Source: Corynebacterium occultum
GTDB taxonomy: Bacteria; Actinomycetota; Actinomycetes; Mycobacteriales; Mycobacteriaceae
Assembly (NCBI RefSeq): GCF_009734425.1
Contig: NZ_CP046455.1
Location: forward strand, 1 to 64,000
Direction: 5' to 3'
Length of the DNA: 64,000 nucleotides
Part shown: positions 28,899-38,911 of the stretch, piece after piece
Position numbering within the stretch: position 1 is the stretch's first letter
How the letters are laid out: every line of letters begins with the position of its first letter
Made by a program: the position numbers and the translations under genes
The notes under the pieces: model-generated
Database searches by the model: none
What the model saw: the letters and a program-made list of their open reading frames with translations, nothing else
Told to the model about the DNA's origin: nothing

Positions 28899-31238
28899 AT
28901 GACCGCCATCAAGCACGTCCCATTCCCGAACGCCACCATCGAGGGCTACCCCCGCGTAGGGCCCAACCGTGAGCTGAAGAAGGCCCTGGAGTCCTTCTGG
29001 AAGGGCCGCATCGATACCGAGGCCTTCCGCTCCGCAGCACACAGCCTGCGCATCAACAACTGGGGCCGACTGGCTGAGCTGGGACTGAAGGAGGATTACG
29101 CCATCCCCGCGGATGCCGCCCTCTACGACCATGTGCTCGAGACCGCTGTCACCGTCGGCCTGCTCGGTGGGGACCACGCCGAGGTTGAGCTGGATGAGTT
29201 CTTCACCCTGGCCCGTGGGAACGCCGAGCGCGCCCCGCTGGAGATGACCAAGTGGTTCGACACCAACTACCACTACCTGGTGCCCGAGGTCGGCGATGAC
29301 GAGGACTATCTCGCCCGCCCCCAGCGGTTGCTGGATCTGTTCAACGAGGCTGCTGAAGCCGGCCAGAAGGTCCGCCCCTTCCTGGTTGGACCGGTCACCC
29401 TGCTCGCCCTGTCCAAGCAGGCCGAGGGTGCCACCACCCAGCCGCTGGATCACCTCCCGGCCCTGACCAAGGTCTACGCCGAGATCCTCAAGTCACTGGC
29501 TGAGGCCGGTATCGAGTGGGTCCAGATCGAGGAGCCGGCCCTGGTTGCCGACCTCGGTGTCGCCTCCGATGAGGAACTGGCACAGCTGGCCCGCCAGACC
29601 TACACCACCCTGCTGGCCGAGGACGCCGCCCGCCCCGCCGTATTCCTCTCCGCACCCTACGGTTCCCTCAACGCCGGCCTGCAGGCCCTGGCTGATGTCC
29701 GCCCCGAGGCTCTGGGCGTGGACCTGGCGCCGCAGACCCTGAAGGATGCCCCGGACTACGTGGAGCGCATCATCGGTGCCGTCCAGCCGGGCACCCGCAT
29801 CGTCGCCGGTGTCGTCGATGGCCGTAATATCTGGGCCGCTGACCTGCGTGAACGTCTCTCCGTCCTAGAGCAGATCAGCAACGCCGACCACGAGGTCTCC
29901 GTCTCCTCCTCCGTCTCCCTGCTGCACGTGCCGCACACCGTGGCCGTCGAAACCAAGCTCCCGGTGGATGTCGCCGGCTGGCTCTCCTTCGCCGATGAGA
30001 AGGTCGGTGAGGTCGCTGCGCTGAACACCGCGCTGCGTCAGGGCACCACCGCCGTGGGCGAGGCCTTCGCCCGTTCCGACCGCGCGGTGCGCACCCGCAA
30101 TGAATCCGCCCGCACCCACAACGAGGCTGTGCAGGCTCGCGTTGCGAACCTGCCGAACGGCCAGGTCACCCGCCAGCCGGCTTACCCGGAGCGCGTTGAG
30201 GCACAGAAGGTGCTGAACCTGCCGAAGTTACCGACCACCACCATCGGTTCCTTCCCGCAGACCGCCGAGATCCGCAAGGCCCGCGCCGACCACCGCGATG
30301 GTGTCCTCAATGACGCGCAGTACACCGAGGCGCTCAAGGATGAGGTCAAGTCCGTCATCGAGCTGCAGGAACGCCTGGGCATTGACGTCCTGGTCCACGG
30401 TGAGCCGGAGCGCAATGACATGGTCCAGTACTTCGCTGAGCTGCTCGACGGTTTCATCGTCACCGAGAACGGCTGGGTCCAGTCCTACGGCTCCCGCTGC
30501 ACCCGCCCCCCGGTGGTCGTCGGTGATGTCTCCCGCCCGAAGGCCATGACCGTCGAGTGGGCCCGGTACGCCCAGTCCCTGTCCGAGAAGCACGTCAAGG
30601 GCATGCTGACCGGTCCGGTCACCATCCTGGCCTGGTCCTTTGTGCGTGATGACGTCCCGCTGTCCGTCTCCGCCGACCAGATCGGCGTCGCCCTGGCAGA
30701 CGAGGTCCGTGACCTGGAGGAAGCCGGCATCAAGATCATCCAGATCGATGAGCCCGCCCTGCGTGAGCTGCTTCCCCTGCGTGCCGAGAACCGCCGGTCC
30801 TACCTGGACTGGGCGGTCCGTTCCTTCCGCCTGGTCGCCGCTGAGGCCCAGCCGGAGACCCAGATCCACACCCACCTGTGCTACTCCGAGTTCGGCCAGA
30901 TCATCGAGGCCATCAATGACCTGGATGCCGACGTCACCTCCATCGAGGCAGCACGTTCCCGCATGGAGCTGCTCGGTGACATCGAGGAGAAGTTCACCTC
31001 CGGCATCGGCCCCGGTATCTATGACATCCACTCCCCGCGCGTACCGGAGGTCGCTGAGCTGGTCGAGCTGCTGACCGCCGCCGCCAAGCATGTCCCGGCT
31101 GAGCGACTCTGGGTCAACCCGGACTGTGGCCTGAAGACCCGTGGCTACGAGGAGACGGAAGCTTCCCTGCGCAACATGGTCATCGCCCGTGACCACGTCG
31201 TGGAGAATGTCCCGCTCAAGGAGACCGTGCGCAACTAA
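28899..31238 (+). CDS. metE: Cobalamin-independent methionine synthase MetE
   Basis: This zinc enzyme transfers the methyl group of 5-methyl-THF-glutamate to homocysteine. The 779-residue length is standard. N- and C-terminal barrels are both seen: [18 protein letters not shown] near residue 15, and the catalytic C-terminal domain with [25 protein letters not shown], the zinc motif HTHLCYSEF and the final [13 protein letters not shown] with the zinc-ligand Cys. It follows the MetF-like gene, forming a methyl-supply pair. A strong terminator ends it. Confidence 0.97.
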   Translation: MTAIKHVPFPNATIEGYPRVGPNRELKKALESFWKGRIDTEAFRSAAHSLRINNWGRLAELGLKEDYAIPADAALYDHVLETAVTVGLLGGDHAEVELDEFFTLARGNAERAPLEMTKWFDTNYHYLVPEVGDDEDYLARPQRLLDLFNEAAEAGQKVRPFLVGPVTLLALSKQAEGATTQPLDHLPALTKVYAEILKSLAEAGIEWVQIEEPALVADLGVASDEELAQLARQTYTTLLAEDAARPAVFLSAPYGSLNAGLQALADVRPEALGVDLAPQTLKDAPDYVERIIGAVQPGTRIVAGVVDGRNIWAADLRERLSVLEQISNADHEVSVSSSVSLLHVPHTVAVETKLPVDVAGWLSFADEKVGEVAALNTALRQGTTAVGEAFARSDRAVRTRNESARTHNEAVQARVANLPNGQVTRQPAYPERVEAQKVLNLPKLPTTTIGSFPQTAEIRKARADHRDGVLNDAQYTEALKDEVKSVIELQERLGIDVLVHGEPERNDMVQYFAELLDGFIVTENGWVQSYGSRCTRPPVVVGDVSRPKAMTVEWARYAQSLSEKHVKGMLTGPVTILAWSFVRDDVPLSVSADQIGVALADEVRDLEEAGIKIIQIDEPALRELLPLRAENRRSYLDWAVRSFRLVAAEAQPETQIHTHLCYSEFGQIIEAINDLDADVTSIEAARSRMELLGDIEEKFTSGIGPGIYDIHSPRVPEVAELVELLTAAAKHVPAERLWVNPDCGLKTRGYEETEASLRNMVIARDHVVENVPLKETVRN

Positions 31239-31278
31239 CACTCCTTATATATAGGGAGGCGCTGGAATTGAAGTTGCC

Positions 31279-31321
31279 AAGGGGGGTGCCGGAACCTGAG
31301 AAAAGGTTCCGGCACCCCCTT
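31279..31321 (+). terminator. Terminator after metE
   Basis: A 17-bp GC-rich inverted repeat (AGGGGGGTGCCGGAACC with GGTTCCGGCACCCCCTT) with an 8-base loop, 40 bases after the metE stop. Confidence 0.8.
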
Positions 31322-31458
31322 GCGGTGTTTCCCGACACCGCTTTTCGACGCCCCGCAGGGGCCCATGGCTGTCAGAATATGAACCCTGGGGGCATTCTTC
31401 CCCCACGGGATTGCATGTAGTGCCCCACAGCTGGGCTGCCTTCACTAGTATGGAAGCC

Positions 31459-31983
31459 ATGACTTTGAAGACCGCTACTGCAACTCTGCACACCAACCGT
31501 GGTGACATCATCATCGAGCTCTTCGGCAACCACGCACCCCAGACCGTTGAGAACTTCGTCGGCCTGGCTGACGGCTCCAAGGAGTACAAGACCGAGAACG
31601 CCAAGGGTGGCAACACCGGCCCCTTCTACGACGGTGCGGTCTTCCACCGCGTCATCGACGGCTTCATGATCCAGGGCGGCGACCCGACCGGCACCGGTCG
31701 TGGCGGCCCCGGCTACATGTTCGCTGATGAGTTCCACCCCGAGCTGCGTTTCGACCGTTCCTACCTGCTGGCCATGGCTAACGCCGGCCCGGGCACCAAC
31801 GGCTCTCAGTTCTTCATCACCACCGGCCCGACCCCGCACCTGAACAACCACCACACCATCTTCGGTGAGGTCGTTGACGCGGAGTCCCGCAAGGTTGTCG
31901 ATGCCATCTCCACCACCCCGACCGACCGCATGGACCGTCCGACCGAGCCGGTCGTCATCGAGTCCGTGACCATCTCGGAGTAG
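31459..31983 (+). CDS. ppiA: Peptidyl-prolyl cis-trans isomerase, cyclophilin A type
   Basis: A 174-residue cytoplasmic cyclophilin that speeds proline isomerisation. ATG 31459 gives [17 protein letters not shown], the start conserved in corynebacteria; ATG 31450 (MEAMTL) is an alternative. Active-site motifs [14 protein letters not shown] and [15 protein letters not shown] are intact. A TAGTAT -10-like box (31446-31451) lies 7 bases before 31459, so the transcript may be leaderless. It precedes the rhomboid gene as in C. glutamicum. Confidence 0.95.
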   Translation: MTLKTATATLHTNRGDIIIELFGNHAPQTVENFVGLADGSKEYKTENAKGGNTGPFYDGAVFHRVIDGFMIQGGDPTGTGRGGPGYMFADEFHPELRFDRSYLLAMANAGPGTNGSQFFITTGPTPHLNNHHTIFGEVVDAESRKVVDAISTTPTDRMDRPTEPVVIESVTISE

Positions 31984-32005
31984 TTCTCCACCCCTTGTAA
32001 TTTCG

Positions 32006-32062
32006 GCCCGCGGGCCCCCCTGGCACAGTCCTTTGTGACTTCCTGCCCAGGGGGACGCGGGC
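32006..32062 (+). terminator. Terminator after ppiA
   Basis: GCCCGCGGGCCCCCCTGG pairs with CCCAGGGGGACGCGGGC around a loop of about 22 bases, followed by TATTTT, downstream of ppiA. Confidence 0.65.
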
Positions 32063-32096
32063 TATTTTCATATCCGCTGAAAGGACGCACCCCGAC

Positions 32097-32783
32097 GTGA
32101 GCGACTGGTTGGCCCGCTATTACCGGCAGGCCCCCGTGAACGCCATATTCATGCTGACCGCCCTGGCGTTTTATGCAGTCACCCTGCTGCAGTCCAGGTC
32201 GCTCACCAACAGCCTCCACGGCTCCTCATTTGGCGATGCCCTGGTGCTCTGGGGCCCAGCGGTGATCGCCGAGGATTTCGGTGTGCTGCGGGCGCTGGGA
32301 TTCAACTTTCTTCACCTGGACCTGGGACACCTGGCGGTCAATCTCTTCATCATCCTGCTCATGGGCAGGGAAGTGGAGGGCTTTTTCGGCAGTCTCCGTT
32401 ATGCCCTCATCGTTCTGGCTGGGGGTATCGGCTCTGCCGCGGCGATCCTCTGGATGGATCCGCTCGCCCCCACCGCAGGGGCCTCTGGAGTCGCATTCGC
32501 CCTGATGGCGGTCTTCGTCGCGGTATGTATCCGAAGGCAGGTGGACCTGCGGGGTCCCATCGTCCTCATCCTCATCAACGTGCTCTACACCTTCATCGCC
32601 GCCGGAGTGTCCTTCTGGGGGCATGCTGGCGGCCTGCTTACGGGGGTGATGATGGCGATTATTCTGTTGCACCGCTCCCCACGAGTTCAGCTGGCAGGAA
32701 TCATGGGCGTGCTCCTGTTGATGATGGTTCTTCTTTTCAGTTGGAAGCTGAATCTGGGAGCGCTGCTCCTCGTGCTGGGATGA
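32097..32783 (+). CDS. Rhomboid-family intramembrane serine protease
   Basis: A 228-residue polytopic membrane protein with six hydrophobic helices. The catalytic Ser130 is in TAGASGVAF and the catalytic His176 in WGHAGGLLTG, the standard rhomboid dyad. The HLDLGHLAVNL helix is the conserved His motif. GTG 32097 starts MSDWLARYYRQAP with AAAGGA 12 bases upstream. These proteases cleave substrate transmembrane helices; the substrate is unknown. It sits between ppiA and the second DnaA-box region. Confidence 0.9.
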   Translation: MSDWLARYYRQAPVNAIFMLTALAFYAVTLLQSRSLTNSLHGSSFGDALVLWGPAVIAEDFGVLRALGFNFLHLDLGHLAVNLFIILLMGREVEGFFGSLRYALIVLAGGIGSAAAILWMDPLAPTAGASGVAFALMAVFVAVCIRRQVDLRGPIVLILINVLYTFIAAGVSFWGHAGGLLTGVMMAIILLHRSPRVQLAGIMGVLLLMMVLLFSWKLNLGALLLVLG

Positions 32784-32811
32784 AAATAACTTCTTTACAG
32801 GATTTACATGG

Positions 32812-32836
32812 GCCGGGTGTGAACCCGGCTTTTTTG
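32812..32836 (+). terminator. Terminator after the rhomboid gene
   Basis: GCCGGGT pairs with ACCCGGC around a four-base loop, followed by a run of six T, 29 bases after the stop codon. Confidence 0.8.
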
Positions 32837-32882
32837 TGTCCTACCTCACATGATGCTGGGGCCTGGGGATAACTTCGGCGTG

Positions 32883-33147
32883 TTATCCACTGTTTTTCCC
32901 GAGGAGAGGCGGAGCCGAGTTATCCACAGGACTTATCCACACTGTGGATAATTACAAAGTTGTAATTTACCGAAAACTTTCCCGGTATGTTCGAGAATAA
33001 TTGTAATTTACAGTAATTATGTAGAAAAAATGGCACGCTAGTGCTAATTGCAAAAGTTGTGCACAGGTTTATCCACAGCCTGTGGAAACTGTGGAAAGTG
33101 TGGAAATGTCGAAACCATTCACATAATTCTCCACAGCCTGTGGATAA
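32883..33147. other. Second DnaA-box cluster, oriC-like, with AT-rich palindrome
   Basis: Five perfect DnaA boxes lie in 265 bases: TTATCCACA at 32920, 32933 and 33069, and the reverse TGTGGATAA at 32943 and 33139. TTATCCACT at 32883 is one base off, and other near-matches are around 33081. Boxes 32933 and 32943 are back-to-back inverted. The AT-rich part holds AATTACAAAGTTGTAATTTA (32950-32969), very like the oriC element TAATTACACAATTGTAATTA near 1965. No replication gene is adjacent. Candidate roles are a DnaA titration or reactivation locus, or a secondary or ancestral origin; function is inferred from motif density. Confidence 0.7.
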
Positions 33148-34333
33148 CTTTCCTTTTCTCGGTGTGGAAAAGAGTGGGATTCCTTGGGAACGGGTGGAAA
33201 GAGAGTGGGATTGGGTGGCAACAGGGTGAATCACCGGGAATATCAAGAATTCACATGACCCGGGAAGTTCGCATTCCTCACTTCCCTCGAGCCTGAGAGT
33301 GTGGAAAAGGGTGCCCCCATTCCTCCTCTCTGAGGCAGAGAATCGGTAAAGGATTACCTTCGGGATGTCTGAGCGAGGTGAGATCGGCAGTATCAACGGT
33401 CGGATCATCACCGCCATCGAAGCTCACACCCACGAACCCCGTCCCGAGGGAATGAAAAGCCAGAGGGTGGCGACGGCGAACACCCCAATGAGGTCTGCCG
33501 AAAACTTTAGATTCCCCCCGGCGCTGAGCAACAGAAAATGTCCCCTGGTTTCATTGACATCCACACGCCTTTCATGGGCTAAGGGGTGGTGGTCTCGGGG
33601 TGGCTTCACCCTGGAGAAAGCCCGCCGTTCATGATGATCCAGATGAAGGCCGCATACTTTTCCTCAGCGCGGTGATCTTGGCGATGTTCTGCAAGACAGT
33701 GATGCCCTACAGAGGACTGAGGTGTTCCCCTCAGGACGGCATCACTGGGGGCCACGAGCGAAACTGATTCCATCCCCGGGGTACCGAAGGGCAGGTCATC
33801 GATGGTGGGGCGGGCAGGTGTCCCGGAACCCATCTCGATGATGTGCTGGCGGGTAGTTCACACTCATTTTCCACCCGAACTTTGACACCGCACCGTCAAA
33901 GTGCTGAGTGGGAAAAAGCATTCCTAGAACTTTTCATTGACCCCCCACCCCCGTGAGTTGCGGGCCCACGTTCCCCAGAAGATACTGTGCAGACTCCCGC
34001 CGCGGTCCGGACTAGTGGAATCACTCCTTATCTCCGGGCTGCATGCTCATCCATGAAGAGTAAGTCTGACTTTTCGATGTGCATATGCACCATCACCTCA
34101 ATGAAGATCAACTCTCCTTGGGGTGAACAGCAGGAGCGGGGGTTTGAGATCATGCTTTTTAAGATGCGTGTGTCTCATACCGTCGGCTATGGAGCCATGC
34201 CATGGCCGATACCTCAGAGAATCCACGGTGCTGTCCTAGCGGGGGCACCTCATTTAAAAACAAGGGGAACGCTGCAGTCAGCGACCCCTTCACGCTCAGT
34301 CAACACAGTCCTCGAACAGGAAGGGCGCCCGCT
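33148..34333. other. Gene-poor stretch
   Basis: I see no supportable gene here. Short open frames on both strands lack ribosome sites and family motifs. A hydrophobic minus-strand frame (33424-33609, ending GVFAVATLWLFIPSGRGSWV) may be a relic of a membrane protein but could be chance. An inverted repeat TTTGAC/GTCAAA lies near 33890. Confidence 0.5.
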
Positions 34334-34642
34334 ATGTCAGCAATGGTGCTCCTAGGTCTTATCGCTTCAGCGGCCCTCTTGGTCGCGTTTGCCCTTCTTA
34401 ACATGGGCAAACTCACCCCAGACCATTACACATATCAAATCCTCAACTTCGCCGGCGCCGGTTTCCTGGCTGCCTCCGCGGCCAACCCGATGAACGCCGG
34501 TGTCTTCTGGGCCGAACTGATCTGGTCGCTGCTGGGCCTCTACGGCATCATCACGATCTGGATGAAACGTCGCGCCCAGAAGACCGTATCGACGTCTCCG
34601 GCCCCCTCGCCCGCCCCAATCCCGTACCTCGCAGCCGCGTAG
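34334..34642 (+). CDS. Small membrane protein, CBU_0592-like
   Basis: A 102-residue membrane protein with three hydrophobic helices (VLLGLIASAALLVAFALLNM, then the FAGAGFLAASAAN and AELIWSLLGLYGIITIW segments). ATG 34334 follows GGAAGG by 9 bases; a longer in-frame extension is unlikely. It pairs with a paralogue 24 bases downstream (same length and layout), so the two are a duplicated operon. Family members are conserved in actinobacteria and have no known function. The tail is Pro/Ala-rich. Confidence 0.78.
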   Translation: MSAMVLLGLIASAALLVAFALLNMGKLTPDHYTYQILNFAGAGFLAASAANPMNAGVFWAELIWSLLGLYGIITIWMKRRAQKTVSTSPAPSPAPIPYLAAA

Positions 34643-34666
34643 CGGAACACAAAAAGAGTGTGAATC

Positions 34667-34975
34667 ATGGAACCTTTGATATTTTCCCATGAGATCGGCA
34701 TCATCGCCGGTATTTTTCTGGTCGTGGCGTACGGGCTGATGAACTTCGGTGTGCTGACCACGAATTCCCCGATGTACCAGGCGTTGAATGTCCTGGGTGC
34801 GCTCGGTTTCGCGTATACCGCTGTCTCGCCTTTCAACCCTGGCCTGTTGCTCACTGAGATCGTCTGGGTCGTCGTCGCGGTGGGGTTCTTGTGGAAGATT
34901 TTCACCCGCAAGAAAAAGGTGTCGAATGATGTGGCCGACGCAGAGACTGTCCTGGTGAGCGTCCCGACCAGATGA
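34667..34975 (+). CDS. Small membrane protein, paralogue of the preceding gene
   Basis: The 102-residue product has three membrane helices (EIGIIAGIFLVVAYGLMNFG, YQALNVLGALGFAYTAVS, IVWVVVAVGFLWKIF) in the same arrangement as the upstream protein, followed by a basic KKKVS patch. It starts at ATG 34667, 24 bases after its neighbour, and is probably co-transcribed. Function unknown. The 34976-35310 gap beyond it holds only a short palindrome (CCGGGGA/TCCCCGG near 35003-35021). Confidence 0.78.
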   Translation: MEPLIFSHEIGIIAGIFLVVAYGLMNFGVLTTNSPMYQALNVLGALGFAYTAVSPFNPGLLLTEIVWVVVAVGFLWKIFTRKKKVSNDVADAETVLVSVPTR

Positions 34976-35310
34976 TGAAGCGATCATGCTCGCCGGGTAG
35001 GGCCGGGGACCCGATCCCCGGATAGTGGACGCGGTGATTTGATCAGGAAACAGATTTCGAAATAACAGGATCTCGCTTCTCAAATATGGCTGGAGCGAGA
35101 TATCCGCATCAGGAATGTCGATGAGCTAGCGGGTGACGGTGATGATCGGCCATGGCGGCGTCGACCACCACAGACTCCTTGTCTGCGCCTCCTCCCGCCA
35201 GGCTTCAAGCGCTTCAGACCCCGACGACACCGGGCCGTGAGGTCCGGTTCTCTCAGCTAACGGACACAACCGCAACCATGACCCTTGTGGGCCTGGGTTA
35301 GTATCGGCGG

Positions 35311-35712
35311 GTGTCTGAATTGCGTGTCATCCGAGCCCATGCGGGCCTTTCAATCGCGTCCATTATCGCGTGGATTGTCTTCGCGCTGGTGTTATCCGCC
35401 GTATCGTTTAAGGCCTCCGTGCTGTCTAGCGTGATAATCGGATGCTTGGCGGTGATTTCCTCGGTGGGTTGTCTGATTGCTTTTTGGTTTGCACGTCGCG
35501 CAATTGAGGATGAGGGAAAAAGAGGAAATTCGATTTTATTCGTGATCGGGGCCCTCTGCTTGGTCGTCGGTTGGGGCACCAGCGTCGCTGGTTGGTTTGA
35601 GGAATATCAAGCAGGTTCAGCACTCCCAATAATTAATCTTGGCTTTCTGCTTTTACCTATTGGTGCGATCTCCGCGATTGCCGCGACCAGGGCCAAGCCT
35701 CAGCTCGGGTAA
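35311..35712 (+). CDS. Hypothetical four-helix membrane protein
   Basis: A 133-residue, strongly hydrophobic protein from GTG 35311 (MSELRVIRAHAGLSIASIIA). About four helices are visible: IASIIAWIVFALVLSAV, VIIGCLAVISSVGCLIAFW, SILFVIGALCLVVGWG and INLGFLLLPIGAISAIA. No conserved motif is recognised. Codon use is more A/T-rich than the surrounding core genes, and it sits just upstream of the IS630-type element, so it may belong to the accessory region. Confidence 0.6.
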   Translation: MSELRVIRAHAGLSIASIIAWIVFALVLSAVSFKASVLSSVIIGCLAVISSVGCLIAFWFARRAIEDEGKRGNSILFVIGALCLVVGWGTSVAGWFEEYQAGSALPIINLGFLLLPIGAISAIAATRAKPQLG

Positions 35713-35746
35713 TCCGCCACCCCTGCGCCGGACCCCTGTGATGCTA

Positions 35747-36895
35747 TAGCTCTCTCAAAACAAAAGCTTCCTGATAAGCGTGTTTGAGCGCTGATCCGCT
35801 TCACCAGGGTTGTTGACTTTCTAACCATGGCCGCAACCTTGACCACCGCCCTCACGGGTGAGGAAATCACCATCCTCAAAACCTATAAACGCTCCCGATT
35901 CAGCCTCGTCCAACACAAAGCCGAAGCACTCCTGCTTCTTGATGACGGCGTGACCCCGGACATCATCGCCCGGTTCGTCGAGCGGCAACCCTCCACCATT
36001 ACCACCTGGATTCTGGAGTTCAACCGACTACGGATCGCCAGCCTTTTCACCGGCCACGCAGCCAATACCAACGCCTCAAAACTCACCCCGGCACAACGCG
36101 CAGAGATAGCCACGGCCCTATCCCAGCCGCCGTCCGCTAGGGGCATCCCAGCCCAGTTCTGGACCGTGCCACAGGTAAAAGACTGGATAGCCAGCCAGTT
36201 TGATGTCGTCTACGACTCTGATACCACCTACCACCTGCTGCTTCGGCATGCGGGCCTGAGCTTTAAATACCCACAGGTCTTTGATAAACGCCGCGGCAGT
36301 GACGCAGACATTGATGCCCGGATGGCCCAGATCCGTGACGAGATCGCAGATGCACTTAAAGATCCAGGCCAGGTGGTTTTTGCTGCTGATGAAGTCCGTG
36401 TTGAGCATGAAGCAGAAGTACGTAAAGCCTGGATACACAAGGGTCATCCCACAACGTTAAGTGTGGATCGCATCCGTCGGGCACAGTCCTACATCGGGTT
36501 CCTGTCACAGACCACCGGCGAGGTGGATTTACTGCGGTTGACGTGGCAGAACACCGAGACCATCACCCGGGCACTGACCACCTTGGTGGACAGGCATCCG
36601 GGCAAGAAGATCACCGTGGTGTGGGATAACGCGAGGTGGCACAGGTCAAAGAAGCTCCGCGAGCACCTGGGTGAAGGCAATGTATTGGCCAACGTGCACC
36701 TGGTGTGGTTGCCACCCTATGCACCGGATCATAATCCGATTGAGAAGGTGTGGAACGAGGCGAAAGCAGCGATCAGCAACCGCCAGCGATTGCACTTTGA
36801 GGACACCGTGGTTGGGTTTGAGACGTTTATTGCGTCATCAACTTTTTCCTACCGGATCTGACCTGGTGGGTGAAGCTTTTGATTTGAGAGAGCTA
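35747..36895. mobile_element. IS630-family insertion sequence
   Basis: An intact element with near-perfect inverted ends: TAGCTCTCTCAAAACAAAAG at the left (from 35747) and the reverse of CTTTTGATTTGAGAGAGCTA at the right (to 36895), differing at one base, flanked by TA dinucleotides at 35745 and 36896. TA duplication is characteristic of the IS630/Tc1 family. One transposase gene fills it. Confidence 0.85.
35827..36861 (+). CDS. IS630-family transposase
   Basis: The 344-residue transposase cuts and pastes the surrounding element. The N-terminal helix-turn-helix is in residues 30-70 (VTPDIIARFVERQPSTITTW). The DDE catalytic core shows FAADEVRVE (first Asp), VVWDNARWHRS (second Asp) and NPIEKVWNEAK (Glu). 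It ends inside the right inverted-repeat region. The reading frame is open and complete, so the element may still be active. Confidence 0.92.
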   Translation: MAATLTTALTGEEITILKTYKRSRFSLVQHKAEALLLLDDGVTPDIIARFVERQPSTITTWILEFNRLRIASLFTGHAANTNASKLTPAQRAEIATALSQPPSARGIPAQFWTVPQVKDWIASQFDVVYDSDTTYHLLLRHAGLSFKYPQVFDKRRGSDADIDARMAQIRDEIADALKDPGQVVFAADEVRVEHEAEVRKAWIHKGHPTTLSVDRIRRAQSYIGFLSQTTGEVDLLRLTWQNTETITRALTTLVDRHPGKKITVVWDNARWHRSKKLREHLGEGNVLANVHLVWLPPYAPDHNPIEKVWNEAKAAISNRQRLHFEDTVVGFETFIASSTFSYRI

Positions 36896-37029
36896 TACTA
36901 CATCTTGGTAGTCACTGATTCGCTCCGGAGGACTCCAAGCCAACGGCCTCACATCTCCATAGTGAAGAGCCATCACACTCCGTCACCTCTACCCCGACTG
37001 TTAAAAGCGACGGTCCACTAGTGTGCCGC

Positions 37030-37731
37030 TTAGTCCAGTACACGACCATCGCGGATTTCCACTACATGGTCCATGGCAGGCAGCAGGCCGCGGTCGTGCG
37101 TGACCATGACAGTGGCGAAGCCGAGGTCCAGTGTCAGGGAGCGCAACAGTTCCACGATCTCGCGGGAAAGCTGATGATCCAGCGCGGAGGTGGGTTCATC
37201 GGCGAGCAGGAGTTCGGGCTCTCCCATCAACGCCCGGGCAATGTTGACACGCTGGCGTTGGCCGCCGGAGAGCTGATGCATTCGGCGGTTGCCGAACCCA
37301 CCCAGTCCGACGCAGGCGAGAAGGTCATCAGCATGCTGGCTGCGGCTTCGCAGTGCCTTGCCGCGCACGCCGCGGATGTGGTCGGTCAACAGGAGCTGAT
37401 CGCGGGCATTGAGTGAGGCGACAAGGTTGGGCTGCTGGAAGATGAAACCGATGTGCTCGCGACGGATACGAGCCCGTTCGGTCTCATCGCGGCCGCCTAC
37501 CCCCTCGCCTGCCACGGTCACCGTGCCGGAGTCGGGGGACACCAGCGCCGCTGCGACGGAGAGCAGGGTTGACTTGCCGGAACCGGACTCACCGATGATC
37601 GCGGTCATCTCACCGGCCTGGGCGGTCATGGACACCCCGTTCAGTGCGGTGACGGTTCCGGTGCCATCCGGGTAGACCACCCGGGCGTCGGTGATTTTGA
37701 GCTGGGTTTTGAGGGTGGTGGTGAGAGACAT
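37030..37731 (-). CDS. hrtA: ABC transporter ATPase, haem exporter HrtA type
   Basis: A 233-residue MacB/LolD-class ATPase. Walker A is GESGSGKST near residue 48, the signature LSGGQRQRVN near 155, and Walker B ELLLADEPTSALD follows. Its ATG directly abuts the TAA of the permease gene, so the two subunits are translationally coupled. Divergent sensor and regulator genes (38963-40878) give the layout of corynebacterial chrSA-hrtBA, which exports excess haem. The haem role is inferred from layout; other substrates remain possible. Confidence 0.72.
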   Translation of the reverse strand: MSLTTTLKTQLKITDARVVYPDGTGTVTALNGVSMTAQAGEMTAIIGESGSGKSTLLSVAAALVSPDSGTVTVAGEGVGGRDETERARIRREHIGFIFQQPNLVASLNARDQLLLTDHIRGVRGKALRSRSQHADDLLACVGLGGFGNRRMHQLSGGQRQRVNIARALMGEPELLLADEPTSALDHQLSREIVELLRSLTLDLGFATVMVTHDRGLLPAMDHVVEIRDGRVLD

Positions 37732-38811
37732 TTACGCGTTACCTCCGAGTGCGATCATGGGGTCAACTTGAGAGACCTTGCGGGTGGCGAAGAAGGCGCC
37801 GAGGATCCCGAGCAGCCAGATACCCACCGCGGGGCCGACCACAGTGACCGCAGTCAGCTCAAATGGGACGGCCTGGCCAGCTAGGGTGCCCAGGCCCCAG
37901 CCCAGGAGCGCACCAGCAATCGCGCCGATGGCGAGGATGACGGCGGATTGACCGAGGGCATCGCGCAGCAGATAGCGCCCAGAGGCGCCGAGGGCACGCA
38001 GGATGGACAGGTCGCGGGTGCGTTGGATGGTCCACACGGTGAGGAAGGAGACCGTGACCAGCGCGGAAATGGCGTAGAGGAAGCCCTGCATGGCCACCAG
38101 CGAGCCCTGCTCTGAGCTATAGGCGGGCAGACCGGCAAACGCCCCGCCGGTGACCACGGCCTCGGTGCCGGTGGTGGCTGCCGCGGCATCCCAGGCATCC
38201 TTGTCCAAGGAGCCGTCAACCATCAGCACCGTACCGATAATGCCGTCGCTGACATGTGCCACATCAGTCCAGGTTTCGGTATCCGCCCAGACCACGGGGC
38301 TGTGGGAGTAGAATTCGTCGGCAGTGATCCCAGTAACTGCCACGTCCCTACCACCCAGGGTGACGGTGTCACCGACTGCGACGTCCTGTTCCTTCGTAAT
38401 CGACTCCGAGAGTACGATACCCTCGCCGAGCTGATCGCCGCCGGGCAACTGTGTACCGGTGGGCAGGCCGAGCACCGCGACTGACGACGCCCCGGTGGCC
38501 TCCAGACGGGTCTGGGTGGCACCGAGTGGCACGACTGTGTCAACTCCAACCATGCCCTGCCACTGCTCAACCAGTTCACTGTTGACCTGGCTATCGGTGA
38601 AGGAGACGTCTGCGTCCTCCGCGTCCGGGTTGGTGGCGGTGAATACGTAGCGATCCGGATCCAGTTCTTCCAGAGCGGAGGTGTTCTGCTGACCAAGTCC
38701 ACCGGTCAAACCGGTGAGCATGACCAACAGGAGGGTGATCAGCCCCACGACCGCGCCGATGAGAGTGAACCTCCCCTTAGCGTGGACGAGGTCGCGCAGA
38801 CCGAGAAACAT
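37732..38811 (-). CDS. hrtB: FtsX-like ABC permease, HrtB type
   Basis: A 359-residue permease with an N-terminal helix (GRFTLIGAVVGLITLLLVM), a large extracellular domain of about 190 residues, and three C-terminal helices (FLYAISALVTVSFLTVWTI, SAVILAIGAIAGALLGWGL, VVGPAVGIWLLGILGAFF). This is the FtsX/MacB fold of HrtB-like exporters. It is the first gene of the minus-strand operon with the ATPase. The 151-base divergent gap to the kinase gene carries the palindrome at 38912. Confidence 0.72.
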   Translation of the reverse strand: MFLGLRDLVHAKGRFTLIGAVVGLITLLLVMLTGLTGGLGQQNTSALEELDPDRYVFTATNPDAEDADVSFTDSQVNSELVEQWQGMVGVDTVVPLGATQTRLEATGASSVAVLGLPTGTQLPGGDQLGEGIVLSESITKEQDVAVGDTVTLGGRDVAVTGITADEFYSHSPVVWADTETWTDVAHVSDGIIGTVLMVDGSLDKDAWDAAAATTGTEAVVTGGAFAGLPAYSSEQGSLVAMQGFLYAISALVTVSFLTVWTIQRTRDLSILRALGASGRYLLRDALGQSAVILAIGAIAGALLGWGLGTLAGQAVPFELTAVTVVGPAVGIWLLGILGAFFATRKVSQVDPMIALGGNA

Positions 38812-38911
38812 ATGAGGTGCCTTCCTTGATGCAACAGCTGGTTACGTGCTGGTTTCCATTGTGTTCGGCCAGGTCAGCACATACATCGGGTATCTCGTTG
38901 AACCCTGGGTC

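Noticed and set aside
33365..33634. Possible 89-residue plus-strand protein next to the DnaA-box cluster
   Set aside because: No ribosome site, no motif, and composition unlike the neighbouring genes; likely chance.
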